This document shows, in pieces, positions 22,129-30,483 of a stretch of DNA of 54,579 nt. The notes beneath the pieces were generated by a model. The model did no database searches, was not told the origin of the DNA, and saw only the letters and a program-made list of their open reading frames with translations. Made by a program: the position numbers and the translations under genes. Source of the stretch: Chloroflexota bacterium (lineage in GTDB: Bacteria > Chloroflexota > Limnocylindria > Limnocylindrales > CSP1-4); assembly GCA_021785175.1 (NCBI GenBank), contig JAJYGH010000007.1, positions 1-54,579 on the forward strand, given 5' to 3'. Each line of letters opens with the position of its first letter. Within the stretch, counting starts at the first letter, position 1.

Positions 22129-24215
22129 CTGGCATCCTGTTGCCCGCGATCCTCGGTCTCGACGTCGTCGCGATCGCCATCGCACTCGGTGTGCGTCCGC
22201 CCCTCGGCCGGCGGGTCGCACTCGGACTGCTGGCCATCGGCGGGATCCTGGCGGCGACGCTCGGAGGGTTCGTGCTCGCCGGGTCGGGCGGTCCCGGGTT
22301 CGTGCTCGACACGGGGCTTCCCACCGGGGCGCTGCACGTGTCGGTGGACCCCCTCGGAGCGCTGTTCCTCATCCTCGCCGGGCTCCTGACGGCCGCAGCC
22401 GCCGTGTACGCGGATGGCTACCTCGCACACACGGACGCGGGCGTGGTGCGCGCCCACGTGGCGGTGTTCGCACTGCTCGTAGCGGCAATCGTGTCCGTGC
22501 TGGTCGCCGCCGACGGCGTGGCCTTCCTGTTCGCGTGGGAGGTCCTCGCCTGGTCGGCCTACCTCGCCGTCATCCTCGACATCGACGACCCGCGCGTCGG
22601 CCGCGCCGCGTTCCTCATGCTGGCCGTGAGCGAGCTGGGGACCGCGGCGCTCCTCGCCGCGTTCGTCGTGCTCGGCGCCAACGGGTTCACGTTCCCCGCC
22701 ATGATCGCGCGGGGCGAGGCGCTCGACGAGCCGGTCCGGTCGCTCGTGTTCTGGGCGCTCGTCCTCGGCTTCGGCGCGAAAGCCGGGATCATGCCGCTGC
22801 AGCTGTGGCTGCCGGAGGCGCACCCGGCCGCACCGAGCCACGTGTCGGCGCTGCTCTCGGCGATCATCGTCGAGCTCGGCCTCTACGGGATCGTGCGGTT
22901 CGCGTTCGCCGCGCTCCCCACTCCCGAGATCTGGTGGGGCCCGGCCCTGACGGCCCTCGGCGCCGTGACTGCCGCCGTCGCGATCCTCTGGGCGCTCCTG
23001 CAGAACGACATCAAGCGCGTGCTCGCGTACTCGACCATCGAGAACGTCGGCCTGATCGTGGCCGCCCTTGGGCTTTCGGAGACGTTTCGCGCGGCGGGCC
23101 TCGCCGTCCTCGCCGCGCTCGCACTGGTCGCGGCGCTGTACCACGTCTCGACGCACGCCTTCGGCAAGGGTGTCCTGTTCCTCGCCGCGGGATCGGTCGA
23201 CCACGGGACCGGGACGCGGGACCTCGACCGGCTGGGAGGCCTCACGCGGCCGATGCCCGTCACGTCGGTGGCGATGCTGCTCGGTGTGCTGTCGGTGGCC
23301 GCGATCGCGCCGTTCGCGGGGTTCCTCAGCGAGTGGATGATCCTCGAGACGTTCCTCCAGAGCCCGGCCGTACCACTGCTCGGTTCCCGGCTGGTCCTGG
23401 TCGCGGCCGGCGCGGTGCTGGCGCTCACCGCTGCCACGGCCGTGCTCGCATTCGCGCGGCTGTTCGCGACCGGGTTCGTGGGTCGACCGAGGTCACGCGG
23501 CGCGCACGACGCCGTCGAGGCTCCCCGGTCCATGCGGTTCGGCATGGCGCTGCTGCTCGGGCCTCTCCTCGCGATCGGGGTGCTGCCGGCGCTCGCCCTG
23601 CCCCTCGTCGATCGCGCGGCCGCTGGCGTCGTCGGTCCCAGCGTGGCGATGCAGCTGATCCCGCCGCTGTTCGGCAACGCCGGTCCGTACGCCGCGCTCG
23701 TCGCGATCGGAGGTGCCACGTTCCGAGGCCTGCTGCCGGGCAACGGGCTCGTGATCATCCCCGCGCCTGGTCTCAGCACGATCGTCTCGCCGACCTACCT
23801 CGTGCTCTTCGAGGCCGGCTTCGTCGTCCTCACCGCGCTCGGCGTGCGGGCGATCCGGCGCCTCGGACGTGACCGCCGTGCCCCGGCTTGGGGCGGCGGG
23901 ATGAGTTGGCGGCATCCTGCCGCGCAATACACGGCCACGGCCTACGCGAATCCGCTGCGGCTCATCTTCGCGGCCCTGTTCCGGTCGAAGGCACTGCTGA
24001 GCGTGCCGGACCCGGCGGCCAGCGGCGGGAGCGGGGCGCTCGAGTACGAGCAGCAGGCGCCGCCGCCGCTCGAGCGCGAGCTGTACGCGCCGCTGCTCCG
24101 GTCCGTGAGCTGGTTCGCCGACAAGTTCAAGGTGCTGCAGTCCGGCGACACGAACGCCTACGTCGGGTACATCCTGCTCGTCGTCGTGCTCATCGTGCTC
24201 CTTCGTGTCCTCTGA
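22125..24215 (+). CDS. HyfB-like antiporter subunit (NuoL family)
   Basis: A 696-aa polytopic protein, the largest membrane subunit. Conserved parts: VSVDPLGALFLILAGLLTAA, FLFAWEVLAWSAYLAVILD (membrane Glu), GFGAKAGIMPLQLWLPEAHP, VLAYSTIENVGLIVAALGL and FPFxG-like APFAGFLSEW. A C-terminal extension with amphipathic region and a last helix (GYILLVVVLIVLLRVL) resembles the lateral helix region of NuoL/HyfB. The ATG overlaps the NuoB-like stop. In E. coli hyf this subunit comes near the operon start; here it ends the complex genes. Confidence 0.93.
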   Translation: MTGILLPAILGLDVVAIAIALGVRPPLGRRVALGLLAIGGILAATLGGFVLAGSGGPGFVLDTGLPTGALHVSVDPLGALFLILAGLLTAAAAVYADGYLAHTDAGVVRAHVAVFALLVAAIVSVLVAADGVAFLFAWEVLAWSAYLAVILDIDDPRVGRAAFLMLAVSELGTAALLAAFVVLGANGFTFPAMIARGEALDEPVRSLVFWALVLGFGAKAGIMPLQLWLPEAHPAAPSHVSALLSAIIVELGLYGIVRFAFAALPTPEIWWGPALTALGAVTAAVAILWALLQNDIKRVLAYSTIENVGLIVAALGLSETFRAAGLAVLAALALVAALYHVSTHAFGKGVLFLAAGSVDHGTGTRDLDRLGGLTRPMPVTSVAMLLGVLSVAAIAPFAGFLSEWMILETFLQSPAVPLLGSRLVLVAAGAVLALTAATAVLAFARLFATGFVGRPRSRGAHDAVEAPRSMRFGMALLLGPLLAIGVLPALALPLVDRAAAGVVGPSVAMQLIPPLFGNAGPYAALVAIGGATFRGLLPGNGLVIIPAPGLSTIVSPTYLVLFEAGFVVLTALGVRAIRRLGRDRRAPAWGGGMSWRHPAAQYTATAYANPLRLIFAALFRSKALLSVPDPAASGGSGALEYEQQAPPPLERELYAPLLRSVSWFADKFKVLQSGDTNAYVGYILLVVVLIVLLRVL

Positions 24216-24218
24216 CTC

Positions 24219-25970
24219 ATGTACCGGCGGATCGTCGTGGGTCTCGACGGGTCGGCGGCCGCCGCGAGCGCCGCCGACTACGCCGCGTCGCTCGCGCTGC
24301 TCCAGCATGGTCGAGTCACGCTCGTCTCGGTCGCGGAATCGGTCGCCCGGTTCGTCGGAAGCCGCAATCAGGCTGCGCGAGGCGCCCGCGAGGCGGTCGT
24401 TCGCCTCGAGGAGGCGCAGCGTTCGGCGGTTCTCCGGACGCGCCGACGCGGCGTCGAGGTCGAGGCCGTGGTCCGTCGCGGCGTCCCACGCGAGGAACTG
24501 CTCAGGGCCGTCGAGACGTTCTCGGCCGATCTGCTCGTGGTCGGGCGGTCGACGGGACAATCCGGCGGCGGCCTCGGGTCCGACGCGGCGCACCTGTCCC
24601 GCGACGCGTCCTGCTCAGTCCTGTTGATCCCGGAAGCAGCCAGCGTACCTCCGGCGCGCATGGTCATCGGGTATGACGGGTCGCCCGCGGCGGCGCAGGC
24701 GCTCGAGGTCGGGCGATCGCTGGCGACGGCATACGGCGCGCGGCTCATCGTGGCCGTCGCGGCGCAGGCCGCCTCGGAGCCCTGGAGCCGGTCGGCGGGC
24801 CTGCCGGCCGCGGGCACGACGCAGCGTCGCATCTCCGTGGTCGAGCTGCGCGGCGAGCCGGCGCCGGCGATCCTCGAAGAGGCTCGCCGGGATGACGTGC
24901 AGCTGATCGTGCTCGGATCGACGGGCGTGCGGCACCCCTGGGGGCGAGACCTGGGCGGGACCGCGGCGCGGGTGGCCAGGGATGCCCGCGTTTCCGTCCT
25001 CATCGTCCGCCTTCCGACGATTGCCCGGACCGTCAGCGAGCTCATGCGGCGAGACGTCGAGACCGTGTCGCCGGACACGAAGGTCCGCGACTCCACCGCG
25101 CTGCTCCTGGAACGCGGCATCAAGAGCCTCCCCGTCATCGATGCCGACGGTCGTGTCGTCGGCATCGTCACGCTCGGCGACCTGCTCCGGCGCGCAGGCG
25201 TGTCGATGCGGCCGAGCTTCGTCGGTGGCATCGCGGAGGGGGGCATGGCGGAGTACCTGGGGGGGCTCGGCTCCCGCGACCGCACCGTCCGGGAGATCAT
25301 GAGTCACCAGGTCGTCACCATCGAGCCAGAGCGGCCGGCCACCGAGGCTGTCGCGCTCCTCGGGAAGCATCGCGTCAAGCGACTTCCCGTCGTGGCGGCG
25401 GATGGGCGCCTGATCGGGATCGTCTCCCGTGCGGACCTCCTGCGCGGCGTCACCGGCATCGTGGAACACGACGACGTCACCATGCGCCGCGCGATCACCG
25501 GCACCATCGCCGCAGACATCATGCAGCACGCCGTGCCGACGGTCTCGACCGGCGCGTCACTCGAGGAGGCGGCTCGGGCAGTGCTCACGTCCTCAGTCGG
25601 TCGCGTTGCCGTGGTGGACGACCAGGAACGCGTCGCCGGCGTGATCTCGACACGGGACCTGCTGCCGCTCGCAACCGGGCACTCGTTCCGCCAGCTGCTC
25701 GACGCGCTCGGGCCGGCGGCCGCGCCGCGGGAGTCCTTCCTCGCGAGCCTTGGACGGCGGGCCGACGGCGCCCGGGCCATGGACCTGATGCGGCGGAACG
25801 TGATCACCGTCCCGCCGGACGCCTCGCTCGATCACGTGCTGCGCGTGATGATGACGCGTGGCCTGAAGCGGCTCCTGGTCGCCGATTCGTCGCGCCGGTT
25901 GGTCGGCGCCGTTGACCGGGCGGACATCATGCGGTGCATCGCGCCGGCGCTGGGTACCGAAACGAGGTAA
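24219..25970 (+). CDS. universal stress protein with tandem Usp and four CBS motifs
   Basis: A 583-aa cytoplasmic protein. Two Usp domains (about 1-135 and 145-262) show the ATP-binding G-rich loops LVVGRSTGQSGGGLGSD and IVLGSTGVRHPWGRDLGGTA. Four CBS motifs follow, beginning SELMRRDVETVSPDTKV, REIMSHQVVTIEPERPA, ADIMQHAVPTVSTGASL and MDLMRRNVITVPPDASL, making two Bateman modules that bind adenine nucleotides. It starts 3 bp after the Ehr genes, so it is part of the riboswitch-4 transcript and may adjust the complex to cell energy state (inference). Confidence 0.9.
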   Translation: MYRRIVVGLDGSAAAASAADYAASLALLQHGRVTLVSVAESVARFVGSRNQAARGAREAVVRLEEAQRSAVLRTRRRGVEVEAVVRRGVPREELLRAVETFSADLLVVGRSTGQSGGGLGSDAAHLSRDASCSVLLIPEAASVPPARMVIGYDGSPAAAQALEVGRSLATAYGARLIVAVAAQAASEPWSRSAGLPAAGTTQRRISVVELRGEPAPAILEEARRDDVQLIVLGSTGVRHPWGRDLGGTAARVARDARVSVLIVRLPTIARTVSELMRRDVETVSPDTKVRDSTALLLERGIKSLPVIDADGRVVGIVTLGDLLRRAGVSMRPSFVGGIAEGGMAEYLGGLGSRDRTVREIMSHQVVTIEPERPATEAVALLGKHRVKRLPVVAADGRLIGIVSRADLLRGVTGIVEHDDVTMRRAITGTIAADIMQHAVPTVSTGASLEEAARAVLTSSVGRVAVVDDQERVAGVISTRDLLPLATGHSFRQLLDALGPAAAPRESFLASLGRRADGARAMDLMRRNVITVPPDASLDHVLRVMMTRGLKRLLVADSSRRLVGAVDRADIMRCIAPALGTETR

Positions 25971-26268
25971 GCGACTGCTGATCGTGAGCGACCTCCACGC
26001 GAACCTCGCCGCGCTCGGGCGCGTCGCGGACACGGCGGAGGCGGTCGTGTTCCTGGGCGACGCCGTCGACGACGGGCCGGACCCGGCCGCGGCGGTCGAC
26101 TGGGTACGCCGGAGGGCGACATACGCGGTGCGGGGCAACCACGACGAGGCGGTCGGGAACGGGGGACCGACGGGCGCGGCGCCGGCCTGGGCGGACCTCG
26201 CGGAGGCGAGCGCGACCTACAGCGTGAACCTGGCCCGCTGGGGGTTCCAGCCGGCCCAAGACGATTGA
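25912..26268 (+). pseudogene. truncated calcineurin-like phosphoesterase
   Basis: From about 25970 the frame encodes the N-terminal half of a YfcE/MJ0936-like metallophosphoesterase: LLIVSDLHANLAAL, VVFLGDAVDDGPDPAAAVDW and YAVRGNHDEAV, i.e. the D-x-H, GD and GNHD metal motifs. It then ends at residue 118; the family normally continues another 100 or more residues with further His ligands. The true start is unclear: ATG 25912 overlaps the Usp-CBS gene by 59 bp in another frame, and a non-ATG start near 25974-25985 is possible. Probably a 3'-truncated remnant at the operon end. Confidence 0.7.
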
Positions 26269-26291
26269 TCTCCACTCCGACCCGCTCACGT

Positions 26292-28067
26292 TCACAGCTC
26301 GTCCTGCACCGCGACCCCCGGCGCGCTCGCGATGCGCTCCCCGACCACCATCGCCAGGGCGCGTCGAGGAGCCGATTCCTCGCGCTCGTTGATGAGGCCG
26401 CGGCGCACGGCCTCGCGCTTCAGGGCATACGCGTGCAGGTCCTCGGAGAGTTCCTCGAGTCGCCCCAGTTCGTGCTCGAGGAGTGGGACGCGCGCGGCCT
26501 CGGGGACGTGCCGCAGCACGAGCTCGAGGTGCGGGAGACAGAGGCCCTGCCCGGCGCGGAGATCGCCTTGCTTCTCCGGAGCGGCCCAGTCGTTCGCGAG
26601 GTCGCGGGCGCGCCCGACGGCCGATGCTCGAAGCACGCGGCAGGCGGCGCACGCCGAGTGCTTCGCTCGCGTGCGGTGCGTGTCCGGGTCGCTCGCCTCG
26701 TCCGTCGGAGCTGCGCTCCCCCGCGCCGAGGCCTGTTCCGCGAGGGCGGCCGCAATCCGTTCGACCAGCGGGGCGTAGGCGAGCGCGAGCGTCAGTGGCG
26801 ACGCGACCTGCTGGAACTGCCAGGTGTGAGCCGGACACAGGCCGCCAGCCGCGACGAACGCAGCACGGGCCGCCGGGTCCGCCGAGAGCTCGTACTGCCA
26901 ACGGGCGAGGAACCCGAACAGTGCCTCCGCTTGCGCCGCGCACACCGCACACGCGAGTCCCGCACTCGGACCAGCGCGGCCGCGGCGGGGCCGCCGAGAC
27001 GCGTCAGGAAGAGGCGCCGACAGCCGCGCGGTCGGCGCGATCGAGACCCAGGGTGTGGCCACCAGCCGGCGGGACCCGGCGAGCTCGTCGCGCGCGGCGA
27101 CGACACGCGTGTGGACCGCCGACCAGGCGGCGTCCCGCTCGACACGGGCACCGGCGCCGCCGTCCGCGCGGTCCAGCGCCTCGAGGAGGCGGTCGAGGAT
27201 GCCGCCCAGGAACGTCGGTCCCTGCTCCTCGGCGAGGAAACGGGTCAGCGTGATCTCGAACTCCGGCAGTCCGCTCACGTTCAGCACGCCGGTGTCGCCG
27301 CCCATGCGCGCGGCCAGCGCCTGCGATGCGGACAGTGCGTGCACAGGCACCTCGCCGTCGCCGAGCAGCAGCGCCAGCCGCGAACGGACGAACGCGAGCA
27401 GTTCGTCTCGTTCGTCCGGACCAACGAGATCGACCTTGTTGACGACCACGAGCAGCTTCCGCACGTGGGCGCGCACGGCGCGGAGAAAGCGCTCCTCGAC
27501 CTCGCCGAGCGGCGCGTCGGCGCTCGTGACGAAGATGACGGCCGAGGCCTCGGGCAGGTACCGGAGCGTGGTCTGCGAGTTGGACTCATCCGACGATCCC
27601 ACCCCGGGCGTATCGATGAACCACACGCCCCGCCGCAGCGCCGGGGACGGCACCTCGACGATCGCCTCCTCGAGATGCCGCTCGTTGCCCGGGTTGCCCC
27701 GTTCGGTGACGAAGTCCGCGAGCTGCCGGAGCGGGACCTCCTGCTGGAGCATTCGTCCCCGCCACCGGAGCAGCACTCGGTCGCGCGGTCCGTACGTCAG
27801 GCTCGTGATCGCCGAGGTCAGGGGGATCACCCCGGCCGGCAGCACCTCGCGGCCAACGATCGCGTTCAGCAGTGTGCTCTTCCCGCGCTTGAACTGGCCG
27901 ACGACGGCGAGGTTGAAGCGGCTCTCGGCGAGTCGCTCGAGCAGGTGACGGCACTCCGCGGCGAGCGGCGCGTCGGGGTCCCTGGCCAGTGCGACGGCCG
28001 ACCGCACGAGGTCCGTCACAGCCTGCCGCGCGAGGACATACCGCCGAAGATCGGGCGTCTCGGACAC
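26292..28067 (-). CDS. dynamin-like GTPase fused to a DUF6062-like Cys/His domain
   Basis: A 591-aa protein. Residues ~1-330 are a dynamin-superfamily GTPase: G1 VVGQFKRGKSTLLNA, G3 FIDTPGVGSSDES, G4 VVNKVDLVG. The C-terminal ~220 residues carry repeated CxxC/CxxH sites (CAVC, LCPAHTWQF, CAACRVL, LCLPHLELVL) of a zinc-binding, DUF6062-like domain. A second protein with this domain is encoded at 38853, also under a fluoride riboswitch. Start GTG 28067, 5 nt after the stop of the frameshifted small gene; longer frames use that gene's DNA. It is last in the pyrophosphatase operon. Bacterial dynamins remodel or protect membranes; the link to fluoride is inference. Confidence 0.85.
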   Translation of the reverse strand: MSETPDLRRYVLARQAVTDLVRSAVALARDPDAPLAAECRHLLERLAESRFNLAVVGQFKRGKSTLLNAIVGREVLPAGVIPLTSAITSLTYGPRDRVLLRWRGRMLQQEVPLRQLADFVTERGNPGNERHLEEAIVEVPSPALRRGVWFIDTPGVGSSDESNSQTTLRYLPEASAVIFVTSADAPLGEVEERFLRAVRAHVRKLLVVVNKVDLVGPDERDELLAFVRSRLALLLGDGEVPVHALSASQALAARMGGDTGVLNVSGLPEFEITLTRFLAEEQGPTFLGGILDRLLEALDRADGGAGARVERDAAWSAVHTRVVAARDELAGSRRLVATPWVSIAPTARLSAPLPDASRRPRRGRAGPSAGLACAVCAAQAEALFGFLARWQYELSADPAARAAFVAAGGLCPAHTWQFQQVASPLTLALAYAPLVERIAAALAEQASARGSAAPTDEASDPDTHRTRAKHSACAACRVLRASAVGRARDLANDWAAPEKQGDLRAGQGLCLPHLELVLRHVPEAARVPLLEHELGRLEELSEDLHAYALKREAVRRGLINEREESAPRRALAMVVGERIASAPGVAVQDEL

Positions 28068-28072
28068 GGCGC

Positions 28073-28362
28073 TCAGTGTCTGTCGCGAGCGAGGGGGCGC
28101 ACCGCAGTCTCGAGGGCCAGCACGAGGTCCATCAACCGCTGCATCACGGGGTGGAGGATGCCGGGCACGGCCGGATCGACCTCGCCGCAGGCGCGCATCC
28201 CGCGCGCATCCCGCGCGCATCGACCTCGCCAAGGGTCTCCCAGGACATCGCGAGCAGCCCGACGATCGCCGTCAGGCGCTCCTCGAGGAGGCGCAGGGAT
28301 ACGGCGAGTGCGCGACGCTGGCTCTCGTTGAGCCGCGCCACGCCCATCGCGTCAGCGGCCAC
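28073..28362 (-). pseudogene. small helical protein gene frameshifted by a 44-bp duplication
   Basis: From ATG 28362 the frame reads MAADAMGVARLNESQRRALA, then RLLEERLTAIVGLLAMSWET up to GEVDA, then shifts into low-complexity Arg/Ala sequence. On the minus strand GGCGAGGTCGAT occurs twice, 44 bp apart, flanking repeats of GCGCGGGAT. Removing 44 bp restores the frame GEVDPAVPGILHPVMQRLMD, then LVLALETAVRPLARDRH and a stop at 28073, just before the GTPase start: about 80 aa. The ATG overlaps the pyrophosphatase 3' end by 11 bp. As it stands the gene gives a 72-aa altered product ending at 28144. Confidence 0.75.
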
Positions 28363-28969
28363 GGGTCTCGTCGGGAGCCTCCGCGTGCCCGTTGGCGCCC
28401 GCGGCCGACGCTGACGAGGTCTCCTGCCGGTACCGCTCGCGATCGGCCCGGAGCACCTCGTGAGCCCGGTCGAGCCCGCGCCAGCCGACGACGTCCACCT
28501 GCTTGTCCTCCAGGAGCTTGTAGGTCGCGAAGAAGTGCTCGATCTCGGCCAGGCGGTGCGGCGAGATGTCGTCGAGTCCGGTCACGTGCGCGTACAGGGG
28601 GTCGCCGAGCGCAACGCAGAGGACCTTGAAATCGAAGCCGTGCTCGTCGGTCATCTCGAGCCCGCCGACGGGCCGCGCCCACACGTGGACGCCGGGGTGG
28701 ACGGGCTCGCTCACGAGCAGGAGCGCGTCGGTGTGGTCGCCATCCTCGGCGCGGGTGTCCTCGACGAACGAGTAGTCGAAGTTGTAGAAGACCGCGGACG
28801 AGAGGACGCGATCGAGCCAGATCGTACCGGTGTGCTCGTTCCACTCGTACTTGTTGCGGCTCCCCCGCGGGATCTCGACGATGACCTCGATGACGTCGGG
28901 AAACGGGCGCCTTTCGTTGAGCTCCACCGCGCCGTTGTCGTGACCGCCCACCTGCTCACCCGATCCCAT
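28352..28969 (-). CDS. ppa: family I inorganic pyrophosphatase in a fluoride-riboswitch operon
   Basis: A 205-aa Mg-dependent pyrophosphatase, an enzyme classically inhibited by fluoride. Seen: EIPRGSRNKYEW, FYNFDYSFVED, the metal site EDGDHTDALLL and DEHGFDFKVLCV. The usual DGDPLD signature has HT instead of PL, but the three Asp are kept. ATG 28969 has GAGGAGGAG 5 nt upstream and overlaps the J-domain gene by 14 bp. Residues 1-18 and the last ~25 are variable tails. Being downstream of riboswitch 5, its synthesis should rise when fluoride inhibits it, matching recorded riboswitch-pyrophosphatase links. Confidence 0.93.
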   Translation of the reverse strand: MGSGEQVGGHDNGAVELNERRPFPDVIEVIVEIPRGSRNKYEWNEHTGTIWLDRVLSSAVFYNFDYSFVEDTRAEDGDHTDALLLVSEPVHPGVHVWARPVGGLEMTDEHGFDFKVLCVALGDPLYAHVTGLDDISPHRLAEIEHFFATYKLLEDKQVDVVGWRGLDRAHEVLRADRERYRQETSSASAAGANGHAEAPDETRGR

Positions 28970-29702
28970 GCCGCTCCTCCTCGTCGTTCGACTGGTCCCG
29001 CTGCGGAGACCGGCGCCATCGCCACCGGCTCGCCGGGCCCCGGGCCGAGGTCGCCTGACGTTCGGCCCAGGCACGCCACTGCACGCGCACGAGCGTCGAC
29101 TCGCGCGGGGCGAGGTCCACGGATGCAAGCGCCGCGACCATCCAGCCGACGGCCCCCCTCACCGGCGGTGGGACCGCTCCGTGTACGAACTCGAGCCTTC
29201 CGCAGACGTCGGCGGCTCCCAGTTCGACCATCGCGCCCAGCCGGGCGCGACGACATTCGGCGAAGACGACACGCGTGGCGGCAGCCAGCTCGGGGTCCTC
29301 GCCCCGCATCACCGCGCGATACCCCTCGGCGACGCGTGCCAGCTGTTCGGCGCGCAGCCGCTCGCACTCGCCGGCGAATCGCTGGATGACCTCGAGGCGC
29401 GCGTTGAGGTCGAGGGGTGGTCGGAAGCGCCTGTGGGGCCCGGAGCGCTCCTGTCCCGCACCGGCAACGCCCCTGCCATGTCGCGATCCGTCGTACCTCG
29501 CGCGCCGCGCGGGATCCGACAGCCAATCACGCGCAACGTTGAGGCGCCGCGTGGCATCGACAGCCGCCGGGTCGGGATTGAGATCGGGATGCGTCCTCCG
29601 CACCAGGGCGCGATGGGCGGCGCGGATGGCGCCGGCGGAGGCGTCCGAGGCCACCTCCAGAGCGGCATAGAGGTCAAAGTCGGGGATTGGTTCGTCGCTC
29701 AT
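28956..29702 (-). CDS. J-domain protein
   Basis: A 248-aa protein. Residues 1-70 are a DnaJ-type J domain with the essential HPD tripeptide (ALVRRTHPDLNPDP) and helix IV (ARDWLSDPARRARYDGSRHG), which stimulates Hsp70/DnaK. The remainder is helical (NARLEVIQRFAGECERLRAE) and ends basic; there is no zinc-finger or CTD of classical DnaJ. ATG 29702 overlaps the 83-aa gene stop (ATGA) and its own stop overlaps the pyrophosphatase start. A chaperone in the fluoride operon could help refold or assemble inhibited metalloenzymes (inference). Confidence 0.88.
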   Translation of the reverse strand: MSDEPIPDFDLYAALEVASDASAGAIRAAHRALVRRTHPDLNPDPAAVDATRRLNVARDWLSDPARRARYDGSRHGRGVAGAGQERSGPHRRFRPPLDLNARLEVIQRFAGECERLRAEQLARVAEGYRAVMRGEDPELAAATRVVFAECRRARLGAMVELGAADVCGRLEFVHGAVPPPVRGAVGWMVAALASVDLAPRESTLVRVQWRAWAERQATSARGPASRWRWRRSPQRDQSNDEEERHGIG

Positions 29703-29950
29703 GAGACGGAACCTGGGCTCGTCGGCAAAGGCTCGTCCCGCACGACCCGGTACGTGCGTCGGCCTTGCGGTCCGCGCTCCACGCTGACTGACAGCCGGCC
29801 GGGACCGCCGGGCATGCGGCGGCGTGGGAAGTCGGTGGCGCACGGATCGGCGGCGGCGGCCGGCAGCGCGTCGGGAGGCATCAGCACACCGCGTGCTGCC
29901 TGCGACCGGCGGCGCCTCGGTGTTTCTGCTCGATCCTGCAGCCTGGCCAC
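29699..29950 (-). CDS. hypothetical protein, 83 aa, first gene behind fluoride riboswitch 5
   Basis: Starts at GTG 29950, 6 nt after GGTGG in a GAGGTGGAG box, and ends in ATGA overlap with the J-domain gene. The sequence is basic (MARLQDRAETPRRRRSQAAR) with a C-terminal strand pair (RLSVSVERGPQGRRTYRVVR). No Cys, membrane helix or known motif. Position, RBS and overlap support it. A competing longer frame (29960 down to the J domain) has only low-complexity sequence upstream of the J domain and is rejected. Confidence 0.75.
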   Translation of the reverse strand: MARLQDRAETPRRRRSQAARGVLMPPDALPAAAADPCATDFPRRRMPGGPGRLSVSVERGPQGRRTYRVVRDEPLPTSPGSVS

Positions 29951-29971
29951 GACGCTCCACCTCGCCCTCGA

Positions 29972-30037
29972 AGTAGAAGCCGTCAGCGGCCGCTGGCCGC
30001 GGTGGGAACCGTCCTGGTGGCGGGCCTCATCGCCGTG
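29972..30037 (-). promoter_or_regulatory. fluoride riboswitch 5 (crcB RNA motif) of the pyrophosphatase operon
   Basis: Minus strand: GGCGATGAGGCCCGCC (30034-30019), almost identical to the T. petrophila aptamer 5' half, then GCGGCC/GGCCGC stem and CCGCTGACGGCTTCTACT. A -10 TAGACT is at 30049-30044. Downstream, CTACTTC (29975-29969) can form a 7-bp stem with GAGGTGG (29962-29956), hiding the ribosome binding site of the 83-aa gene; the aptamer fold would release it. Confidence 0.9.
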
Positions 30038-30340
30038 CCCGGCAGTCTAGCAGCCCCCTTGCGGCGGCCCTGTTCGGCCCCCAGCGAGACGGCGTCGACG
30101 AGGAGGGGCGCCGGGAGGCCGACATCGTGCAGGCCGGTGGACGCCTCGAACCCCCCCTGCACGGGTTCGCACCGGAACCGTGCCCGTGGGCGGCGTCCTT
30201 GGGCCCGCGGCGCGTGTGTCGGCGCCGGCGGCACGCCGCTGTGCCGGCGGCATCTGCTGAGCGCTGCGCTGCGGCGTCGATGCCGGCACGGCCGCCCAAC
30301 GCACGCTCGTCGGGGAGATCGCGCGTTGCGTCGACGCGGC

Positions 30341-30412
30341 GAGCTGCTCGCCATTCCGCTGATCGTGGCCGTGCACCGAAGCGGCGGAGCCGTGCGAACC
30401 GGGATCGGCTGA
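30341..30412 (+). pseudogene. 3' fragment of an MFS transporter gene
   Basis: This 72-bp stretch encodes ELLAIPLIVAVHRSGGAVRT and a stop, matching the C-terminus ELLAIPLIVAVHRSGGGART of the intact MFS gene at 39661-40881; the DNA is about 85% identical, including the bases after the stop (CTGAAG). Nothing upstream resembles the rest of that gene. It lies just before riboswitch 6. The 30050-30340 stretch between holds no supported gene on the plus strand; a coding-like minus-strand frame is noted in the findings. Confidence 0.85.
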
Positions 30413-30483
30413 AGCGCCAGACCGGAGTCGTGGGGCCCGGGAGAGGCCGCACGGCGTTCCTCGGGTATCATGTCGACAACCGA

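Noticed and set aside
28956-29960. Longer 334-aa form of the J-domain protein
   Set aside because: The extra 86 residues are low complexity and lie over the 83-aa gene, which has a proper RBS and an ATGA overlap with the shorter form.
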